This document shows, one piece after another, positions 57,192 through 64,000 of a stretch of 64,000 bases of DNA; within the stretch, counting starts at the first letter, position 1; each line of letters starts with the position of its first letter. The position numbers and the translations under genes were made by a program. Origin of the DNA: Vicia villosa (lineage: Eukaryota > Streptophyta > Magnoliopsida > Fabales > Fabaceae); NCBI RefSeq assembly GCF_029867415.1, contig NW_026705236.1, positions 620,001-684,000 of the forward strand, read 5' to 3'. The notes beneath the pieces are model-generated. The model was not told the origin of the DNA. It did not search any database and was given only the letters and a program-made list of their open reading frames with translations.

Positions 57192-58995
57192 AAGAAATAG
57201 TCTTTTTCTTTGGTACCCACATCTTCTTGGGTCCTTTCTTGTTAGTTCTCCTCAAGTTCTGATTGAACTTAGGTTTAACATTGTAAGCAGAAAGAGGAAC
57301 AGCATGATAATTCTTAATGTGAGTTTCATGATATTTCCTAGGTTGTGTCACATGCTTTTTGGTGTGTGTTATGTGAAAACTTTGAGCATGTGAAGTGTGC
57401 CTAATATCATGGGAGTGGCCATACTTGAACTGATCATACAATGGCTTGTATGTGAATTTCATTTCATCAACAGGTTCAAGTTTGTATGGGGTTTCACCCT
57501 CAAAACCAATGCCAACTCTTTTGTTTCCAGACACAGCATATATCATAGAAGCTAGCTGACTTCTGCCAATACTTCTAGATAAGAACTTCCTGAAACTTAA
57601 ATCATATTCTTTCAGAATATGGTTTAGACTAGGAGTGGATTTTTCTGAATCAGAAGGAGATCCAACATTATTGGATAATTTTAAAAAATTTTCTTTTAAT
57701 TCAGAATTTTCCAACTCAAGCTTCTTTGTTTCAAATTCAAATAGCTTTTTCAGCTTTTTGTATTTGAGACTAATCTGAGACTTGAATTCCAGAAGTTCTG
57801 TTAGACCGGAAACTAACTCATCTCTAGTAAGTTCAGAAAATACCTCTTCAGAATCTGATTCTGATGTAGATTCTGATCCGTCATCTTCTGTCGCCATCAG
57901 CGCACAGTTAGCCTGCTCATCTTCAGAGTCTGAATCATCTTCTGACTCATCCCAGGTTGCCATAAGACCTTTCTTCTTATGAAACTTCTTCTTGGGATTT
58001 TCCTTCTGAAGTTTTGGACATTCATTCTTGAAGTGTCCAGGCTCATTGCATTCATAGCACATGACCTTCTTCTTGTCAAATCTTCTGTCATCAGAAGATT
58101 CTCCACGTTCAAATTTCTTTGAACTTCTGACGCCTCTGAACTTCCTTTGCTTGGTCTTCCAGAGTTGATTTAGCCTTCTGGAGATCAAGGACAGTTCATC
58201 TTCTTCTTCAGATTCTGATTCTTCAGGATCTTCTTCTCTAGCCTGAAAAGCGTTAGTGCATTTCTTGATATTGGATTTTAATGCAATAGACTTACCTTTC
58301 TTTTGAGGCTCATTTGCGTCCAGCTCTATTTCATGGCTTCTCAAGGCACTGATAAGCTCTTCCAGAGAAACTTCATTCAGATTCTTTGCAATCTTGAATG
58401 CAGTCACCATAGGACCCCATCTTCTGGGTAAGCTTCTGATGATCTTCTTTACGTGATCAGCCTTGGTGTATCCCTTGTCAAGAACTCTCAATCCAGCAGT
58501 AAGAGTTTGAAATCTTGAAAACATCTTTTCAATGTCTTCATCATCCTCCATCTTGAAGGCTTCATACTTCTGGATTAAAGCGAGAGCTTTAGTCTCCTTG
58601 ACTTGAGCATTTCCTTCATGAGTCATTTTCAAGGACTCATATATGTCATAGGCCGTTTCCCTGTTAGATATCTTCTCATACTCAGCATGAGAGATAGCAT
58701 TCAGCAAAACAGTTCTGCATTTATGATGATTCCTGAAAAGCTTCTTCTGATCATTGTTCATTTCTTGCCTTGTCAGCTTTACGCCACTGGCATTTACTGG
58801 ATGTTTGTAACCATCCATCAGAAGATCCCATAGATCACCATCTAGACCAAGAAAGTAACTTTCCAGTTTATCTTTCCAGTATTCAAAGTTTTCACCATCA
58901 AATACCGGCGGTCTAGTATAACCATTGTTACCGTTGTGTTGCTCAACAGAGCCAGATGTAGATGCAGGTGTAGACTTTGCAATTTCATCAGCCAT
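57076..58995 (-). CDS. Sirevirus gag (about 605 aa before the pol frame takes over)
   Basis: It starts MADEIAKSTPAS 73 nt inside the primer site. It carries the copia gag core (FDGENFEYWKDKLESYF near residue 34), a long acidic linker (SESEEEDEL), and one CCHC knuckle CYECNEPGHFKNEC near residues 314-327. Acidic/Ser-rich stretches follow, then a coiled-coil-like block (ELLEFKSQ...KKLFEFETKK). The long gag is typical of Sireviruses. From about 57190 the protease is in another frame, and this frame ends as a short unrelated tail at 57076. It should form the virus-like particle shell and bind RNA. Confidence 0.85.
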   Translation of the reverse strand: MADEIAKSTPASTSGSVEQHNGNNGYTRPPVFDGENFEYWKDKLESYFLGLDGDLWDLLMDGYKHPVNASGVKLTRQEMNNDQKKLFRNHHKCRTVLLNAISHAEYEKISNRETAYDIYESLKMTHEGNAQVKETKALALIQKYEAFKMEDDEDIEKMFSRFQTLTAGLRVLDKGYTKADHVKKIIRSLPRRWGPMVTAFKIAKNLNEVSLEELISALRSHEIELDANEPQKKGKSIALKSNIKKCTNAFQAREEDPEESESEEEDELSLISRRLNQLWKTKQRKFRGVRSSKKFERGESSDDRRFDKKKVMCYECNEPGHFKNECPKLQKENPKKKFHKKKGLMATWDESEDDSDSEDEQANCALMATEDDGSESTSESDSEEVFSELTRDELVSGLTELLEFKSQISLKYKKLKKLFEFETKKLELENSELKENFLKLSNNVGSPSDSEKSTPSLNHILKEYDLSFRKFLSRSIGRSQLASMIYAVSGNKRVGIGFEGETPYKLEPVDEMKFTYKPLYDQFKYGHSHDIRHTSHAQSFHITHTKKHVTQPRKYHETHIKNYHAVPLSAYNVKPKFNQNLRRTNKKGPKKMWVPKKKTISFADSLGCKKDKAQHVMVPGLWMLTTHDRKKVYVPRPGA

Positions 58996-59068
58996 CTTTT
59001 ACTGAAGCGTTTTTCTCTTCCTGAATCTTTTCTAAACACGGTTAAGTGCTTGCACCTTAGAACCGGCG

Positions 59069-59081
59069 CTCTGATACCAAT
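59069..59081 (-). promoter_or_regulatory. Primer binding site of the Sirevirus
   Basis: On the minus strand, directly after the 5' LTR, the sequence is ttggtatcagagc. This matches the 3' end of initiator methionine tRNA, as usual for copia elements. Confidence 0.92.
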
Positions 59082-60292
59082 TGAAGGATAGAAAAACACT
59101 TAGAAAGGGGGGGGGGGTTTGAATAAGTGTAGCTTTAAAAACTTGACAGATAAAAATAAATTGCACAGTTATTTTTATCCTGGTTCGTTGTTAACTAAAC
59201 TACTCCAGTCCACCCCCGCAGAGATGATTTACCTCAACTGAGGATTTAATCCACTAATCGCACGGATTACAATGGTTCTCCACTTAGTCAGCAACTAAGT
59301 CTTCCAGAGTCTTCTGATCACACACTGATCACTCCAGGAACAACTGCTTAGATACCCTCTAAGACTTTTCTAGAGTCTTCTGATCCACACGATCACTCTA
59401 GTTACAACCTGCTTAGATAACCTCTAAGACTTCCTAGAGTATTCTGATCCACACGATCACTCTAGTTCCTTACAACTTAATGTAATCTATTCTAAGAGTA
59501 TTACAATTGCTTCTTAAAAGCTATAATCACAAACTGTGATATTTCTCTTAACGTTTAAGCTTAATCTCACTAATATATTACAACAGCAATGTAGTGAGCT
59601 TTGATGAAGATGAAGATTCTGATCTTTGAGTAGAACAGAGTTTCAGCAAGTTAATATGAGTTGTTTTGTGCAGAATCGTTAACCTTGCTTCTCATCAGAA
59701 CTTCATATTTATAGGCGTTGGAGAAGATGACCGTTGAGTGCATTTAATGCTTTGCGTGTTCCGTACAGCATCGCATTTAATGTTATACGCTTTTGTCAAC
59801 TACCTCGAGCCTTGTTCACGCTGTGTCTACTGACGTTGCCTATAATAGCTTTTAACGTTCCTTTTGTCAGTCAGCGTAGCTTGCCACTTGTACTTCCTTC
59901 TGATCTGATGTTTGTGAATACAACGTTTGAATATCATCAGAGTCAAACAGCTTGGTGCAAAGCATCTTCTGATCTTCTGACCTTGAAGTGCTTCTGAGCG
60001 TGATACCATCAGAACTTCAGTGCTTCTGATCTCATGTTCTTCTGATGCTTCCATAGACCCATGTTCTGATTCTGCTTCGACCATCTTCTGATGTCTTGCC
60101 AGACCATGTTCTGATGTTGCATGCTGAACCCTTGAGACAAAGCTTCTGAGCGCTGAATTATGCATACTCTTTATATATTTCCTGAAAAGGAAATTGCATT
60201 GGATTAGAGTACCATATTATCTTAAAGCAAAATTCATATTATTGTTATCATCAAAACTAAGATAATTGATCAGAACAAATCTTGTTCTAACA
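59082..60292 (-). repeat. 5' LTR of the Sirevirus (1211 bp)
   Basis: It is identical to the 3' LTR except for one base (near 59632) and one extra G in the run at 59107-59117. On the minus strand it begins tgttagaacaag and contains ctataaatatg (59702-59712), a candidate TATA box. Confidence 0.95.
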
Positions 60293-60313
60293 GTTAGGTC
60301 CAAGGTGGAGATT

Positions 60314-60748
60314 TGTGAGATATTGGATCGAACTCTAGTATGGTCGAAGGGTAGCTTCTTGGTTCGACAGGATTAAGCATGAAGTCGAAGGTTGTTCACA
60401 TGCTTGTGTCGAAGATGCTAGGGTTGTTAGCATGTTAAATTAGGTTTATTGTTTAAACCGTAATTTGTTAAGTTAGCTTGTTTATTAAGTTGGCTTGTGT
60501 AATGGGCCTTGTGGAAAAAGCCCATTAGTTAGTATGTTAGGTTTTATTATAAATAGCATACTAGTCTCTCATCATTGCTAAGCTGCAAATCCTAATTTAG
60601 GGTGAGAGAGGTTATTTGTTATTCTTGTAAACTTGTAATCTTGTTTTAAGAGAAAGTAAAAGAATAGCAGTTATAACCAATTCTAGTGTTCTTCTTATCT
60701 TCCCTAATTCCCTATTATATTTTGTTCTTGACATCGTTTTTCACAACA
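60314..60748 (+). repeat. 3' LTR of the outer copia element (435 bp)
   Basis: It follows the purine tract aaggtggagatt at 60302-60313 and ends cacaaca before the ATTAG duplication. Confidence 0.93.
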
Positions 60749-60859
60749 ATTAGTAAGGGTTTTCTCGTGAGCTAATGCACTTTGTTGAGATGATTGTAAT
60801 GTCCTTGGTTTATTAGTAGGCGTTGCACTTCCCTTAATTTTTGTTTCTCTACTCAGTGT

Positions 60860-61312
60860 CCGTTTGTTTTGGCTTTTTTTAAAAATGATTTTTATAGTGT
60901 TATAAATTTTTGTGTAAAATAATTTTACAAAGAAAATTTTTATAAAAGCTTCAAATGAAAATTTGGTTTGAATAGTTATTCTTAAAATGGGATTTTAGGT
61001 ATTTCATCTATTTATGGGAAAAAAATTGGATATCAAAATTTCAAAAAATCACTTAATTTTGAAGTTATTTCAAATAGATTTTCATAAAACTCATTTTTGA
61101 AATACAACTTTTTGAAAAAATTGTGATTTCACTAGGTTTTGATATTTAATAATGTATGTTTATGCTATAGGATGTCAAAATAAGTGTTTCATTTTAGAAA
61201 AAACGGATATAAAAAAACTTGTAATATTTTGAAAAACGGTTTTGAAAAATCTATTTTCAAAAATACAAAGAAAAAATTCATTTTTTTAAAGCTGAAACAA
61301 ACTGGCCCTAAT
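60860..61312. mobile_element. MITE with ~30-bp inverted ends
   Basis: The left end reads agtgtccgtttgttttggctt and the right end aagctgaaacaaactggccct. Both sides are followed by A/T-rich sequence with 'aaaatttggttt' words. A partial copy lies at 45441-45645. The short frames inside are not conserved. No clear target duplication. Confidence 0.6.
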
Positions 61313-61779
61313 CTAGTTGCATGTCCTACGCTTTCCCTAGTTGTAATTTTCCTTATGGTTAATTTTGTGACCTTTTGAAGCATGAGTCATTTCCCCTTGA
61401 GTTTGGGTCTATGATCGATCACGTATCTTCAATAGCTTGAGTTCGGGCCAATGATTTTGTGCCATCTCTATCTTAGGTATGGGTATGTGATTGAGATTAT
61501 GGTAATGGAACTTAACATGTTGCCTTGTTATGACCAATCTTGTTACGCATAATGACTTAGCTTGAAATTTCATATGGTAGGTACATTCCACTTCTCTTGC
61601 TTACCAATATGTATTGGATTACTTCATTTGCAACCATCCATATAATTTCAACATCAAACTTGGTTAGGAAATCGAAATTGATTTTCCTTAGAAAAAGTAT
61701 GTGATTGACCACATAATGGATCAACAGAATATTGGGGGAAAATGTAGCCTATAGTTAAAGGATTGAGTACCAAAGATGT
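61313..61779. other. Intergenic DNA, nothing recognised
   Basis: No coding signal or repeat ends were found. Confidence 0.5.
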
Positions 61780-62202
61780 TTAGTTTTTCAAAAATGACGA
61801 CGCAACATTCTTGAATAGGATGTTGCTGTCTTGTTCTTCTGGCTTGAAGATAGGACCTTCAAGGGGGAGATCCAAGATGCTTGAAAATTCTTCAAGTGAT
61901 AGAGATATCTTATCTCTTCTTACTTCATAGTAAACTATTCCATTAGTGAAGTAGATATTTGAGAAGAACATCTTGACCAATGATAGATTCAACTTTCTTA
62001 GGAGGCTGTAGAGGAATGTGGACAATTTTAACTCTTCAAAGATATTAAAGAATACACCTTCTTTAAAGACATCAGAATACAATGAGTGAATTCTTAAGAC
62101 GATTCTATTTGCAAAGTCTTGTAATAATCTTCCTTCGTGTTGTTGAGATGTGAAATCATTGGTGAGAAGGTTAGAGGCAAATCTCAATCTCCTAGGAAGC
62201 AT
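61780..62202 (-). CDS. 140-aa ORF resembling plant transposon/retroelement-associated proteins
   Basis: The protein starts MLPRRLRFASNLL and includes MFFSNIYFTNGIVYYEVRRD followed by KISLSLEEFSSILDLPLEG. The 'FY.N......V...V+...I..S...I...L.LP..G' pattern is common in legume proteins annotated as putative plant transposon or env-like proteins, which normally run much longer. Here it ends after 140 aa. A good TATA box (ctataaatag on the minus strand, 62287-62296) lies about 85 nt upstream of the ATG. It is either a truncated retroelement ORF or a small gene derived from one. Confidence 0.45.
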   Translation of the reverse strand: MLPRRLRFASNLLTNDFTSQQHEGRLLQDFANRIVLRIHSLYSDVFKEGVFFNIFEELKLSTFLYSLLRKLNLSLVKMFFSNIYFTNGIVYYEVRRDKISLSLEEFSSILDLPLEGPIFKPEEQDSNILFKNVASSFLKN

Positions 62203-62286
62203 GGTGATGATGATGGAGTATTTGAAGGAATAATCTCACACAACTAAAGAAAAATATAAGATGTGATTCAAAAGAATGAGAAAAGG

Positions 62287-62296
62287 TTACCTATTT
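62287..62296 (-). promoter_or_regulatory. TATA box upstream of the 140-aa ORF
   Basis: The minus strand reads tactataaatagg, a near-consensus plant TATA box, about 85 nt before the ATG at 62202. The spacing suits a short 5' UTR. Confidence 0.5.
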
Positions 62297-62854
62297 ATAG
62301 TAGAAATTTTGACAATTTAGGGTGTGTAAACCTTGCACAAAATCAACGAGGATTATGCACAGTAAAAATCAAAACCAAAAATTTTCAAATTTGCTTGTCC
62401 AATCGATTTGGTTAAGGCTCCAATTGATTGGGTCACAAAATTTTCAAGGATCTTGTGCAATTTCCATTAATGTGCATATTTGTTTGACTTGGAGATGAAG
62501 TTTCTATAGGATCTTATGCAATTTCCATTAATGCGCATATTTGAAGCACCAAGGTGATCCAATCGATTGGCATATGTATAGCAACATGCTTAAAAATTTG
62601 CGTTTAAACGAGAGTCGTCACCCACTTTATTTGGGCAAGTGAGAAACCCTTAAAAAAAGAGATTTTGGGTAAGTAGGTTCATTAGGCAAAGGGAAGGTGT
62701 TAGACACCCTTTTCCTCCCTTGTACTCAAGGGGACCCATTTAGCCTTTAGGTTTTATAAAAAAGGTTTTGACAATTGTTTACTAATAAATTAAAAAAAAT
62801 ATATATGCCTTTGGCCAAAATGATAAAACCTCAAAGGTTTTAATAGAGTCATTG

Positions 62855-62962
62855 TCAGATCGAGACAACAATGACTACAAGCCAAAGATCATGTATGGCA
62901 AAAAGGGCAAAACCTCAAAGGTTGTGATAAGTTCATTGTCAGATCGAGACAACAATGACCAT
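62855..62962. repeat. Short direct repeats within the Ogre-like LTR
   Basis: The words cattgtcagatcgagacaac and 'aatgacca/aatgacta' recur near 62851 and 62933, preceded each time by aaacctcaaaggtt. A looser unit with 'aggtctca / ggcctca ... tcatcggcc' repeats several times from about 63045 to 63170. Confidence 0.7.
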
Positions 62963-63483
62963 GGCTAAACCAAATATAGCAACAAAAAAAAAATGACCTC
63001 AAAGTATCATCATTGGCCAAAATAATATTTTTTTTAAAATGGAGGTCTCACGTTAAATCATCGGCCAAATCAAATATTTTTTAAAGGAGGCCTCAGCTAT
63101 CATCACTGGCGAAAAGTTTTGAAAAAAAGGTTTCAAAAAGGGAGGCCTCATATGAAGTCATCGGCCAAAGATTTGAGTTTGAGTTGAGGGATTTAAGTAT
63201 GAAAGGGGGAAATGGTTTGTCGGCCGTTGTCAGTTAATCGACAACGGCGGGTTAGGGTTGTTCAAGACAACCCTAAGACAAACCCTCGGAGGGAGAAGAG
63301 AAGCGTAGTAAAAAAATTGAAAAAAAAAAGGTGAGTGATGTGAAAGTGTGAAAATTGTACATGAAAGTGAAAAAAGGTCCCCCAAATAGGATTGCCAAAG
63401 GTCCTATTTATAATGGGAAATTTAGGTTAAAAATCCCAAAAAAGAAATAACCCATATCCAAAAGCCCAAAAACCCATTTTTTA

Positions 63484-63540
63484 TTCGAACCCGCGACTTC
63501 TTATTTGCAAGTCTTGTTTCCTTACCAATTGTGCTATGTT
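63484..63540 (-). repeat. tRNA-like segment inside the LTR
   Basis: The minus strand reads catagcacaattggtaagg, then ttgcaaat, then tcgcgggttcgaa. This has the layout of a tRNA D-arm (A-box-like), anticodon loop and T-arm (B-box ggttcgaa). It lacks paired acceptor arms, so it is a relic and not a gene. Confidence 0.45.
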
Positions 63541-64000
63541 ATTTATTTGTAATAAAAAGCCAATTGAAAGTGTATGAAGCACAGACAAATATTTTCTATT
63601 TATTAAAATGTAAATAGTTTAAGAGTAAACTATTATACTTTTGATAGAAACAAATAATTACAAAATCCAAAATATTATAGATAAACCGAGGAAGTTTATA
63701 AAACCCAAGTTTAAAAATAATTTTGAATCTAAAATTGGGCCTCATATTCCTATGAATAATAAGCCCAATTAAATATACACTTTTACTTAATGTATACTCC
63801 TATCTTTTGAATTGGACAATTTAGAGAATGGTTCCTCTTTTGAAATGGGCTTGCCAATCAAGATGACAAGCCCACTAGTTTGATATACACCCCTTGTAGA
63901 ATTTGTACTAAGGAAAATTTTGGGGTATGACAATATGGCCCCAATCAACATGGCTTTTGTAATTAAGCTTCTTTAGTGATTTTGGGCCTTGTGCTAGATT

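Larger units (their letters stand above)
50629..60292 (-). mobile_element. Young Sirevirus-type copia element, minus strand, nested in the outer copia
   Basis: Flanking GTTAG at 50624-50628 and 60293-60297 is a 5-bp target duplication. LTRs are 1210 and 1211 bp and differ by one substitution (gagcttt versus gatcttt) and one G in a G-run. The order on the minus strand is 5' LTR, primer binding site, gag, pol, extra ORF, repeats, multiple polypurine tracts and 3' LTR. The large gag (~640 aa), extra ORF after pol, and repeated purine tracts fit the Sirevirus (Maximus/SIRE) lineage. Confidence 0.95.
46177..60748 (+). mobile_element. Ty1/copia element with a second copia element nested in it
   Basis: Flanking ATTAG at 46172-46176 and 60749-60753 is a 5-bp target duplication. 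LTRs are 435 bp each and start tgtgagatattgg and end cacaaca. They differ at about ten positions (about 97.7% identical). A leader with aattggtgcggtgagcgtgg follows the 5' LTR. A purine tract (aaggtggagatt) precedes the 3' LTR. The nested element at 50629-60292 sits between the end of pol and this tract. Without it the host element is about 4.9 kb, a normal copia length. Integrase style (HADLWGPSRCPSH) suggests the Tork/Tnt1-like lineage, tentatively. Confidence 0.93.
62590..63932 (-). mobile_element. Ogre/Tat-like LTR, minus strand
   Basis: On the minus strand it begins tgtcataccccaaaatttt at 63932. It passes repeated 'ggcctc'/'ttggcc.atgat' units and 'tcattgttgtctcgatctga' twice, and reaches the R/U5-type block acaccttccctttg (near 62685-62700) and gtgacgactctcg (62606-62618). 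The left bound is approximate. No primer site or coding region of its own is clear next to it. The start matches the junction at 28557. Confidence 0.6.

Overview
The window looks like a stretch of plant nuclear DNA, AT-rich and repeat-dense, most likely from a cool-season legume (pea, vetch, clover or medic group). I infer this from two spliced plant genes (an ORP3-type oxysterol-binding protein and a plant rhomboid), LTR ends of the Tat/Ogre type common in that clade, and transposons whose ends read GGGTTAA...GGTCC. No prokaryotic features, CRISPR arrays or intact RNA genes were found.

Layout. Position 1-613 is the 3' part of a Tat/Ogre-like LTR. The ORP3-like gene (minus, 10 exons, 458 aa) fills 2797-7393. 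From 7.4 to 23 kb lies a graveyard of decayed pieces: MITE-like and hAT-like elements, a Mutator-type MITE with 9-bp target duplications, a ~275-bp tandem array split by a hAT MITE, two LINE fragments, a Helitron fragment, a MULE transposase fragment, an LTR carrying a palindromic MITE, a SINE with clear target duplications, and fragments resembling B3-type and p23 genes. From 23 to 37 kb there is a Ty3/gypsy chromovirus. Its upstream LTR stands as a solo LTR, its internal region has lost the 5' end at the edge of an Ogre-like LTR, and its 3' LTR is split by a 2.3-kb Mutator-like element that carries pieces of host genes (a DEAD-box helicase and EBP1/PA2G4). The host sequence around this LTR occurs three times (23.0, 36.7 and 40.0 kb), and the 40-kb copy preserves the empty insertion site. 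A SPO11-like fragment and hAT-like elements with arrays of TTTTTCGAAAAA palindromes lie there too.

The second host gene, at 42716-44292 (minus, 6 exons, 368 aa), is a rhomboid-family membrane protein that keeps the GxSG serine but lacks the catalytic histidine. It is flanked by copies of a local direct repeat. From 46177 to 60748 there is a complete but mutated Ty1/copia element (435-bp LTRs, ATTAG target duplication). A second, very young copia element of Sirevirus type sits inside it on the opposite strand (50629-60292, 1.21-kb LTRs with one substitution, GTTAG target duplication). The window ends with a MITE, a short transposon-associated ORF with its own TATA box, and another Ogre-like LTR on the minus strand.

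Only the ORP3-like and rhomboid genes look like intact host genes. Almost everything else is mobile DNA in several nested layers, so the main story is the order of insertions, the gene pieces carried along, and the local duplication.
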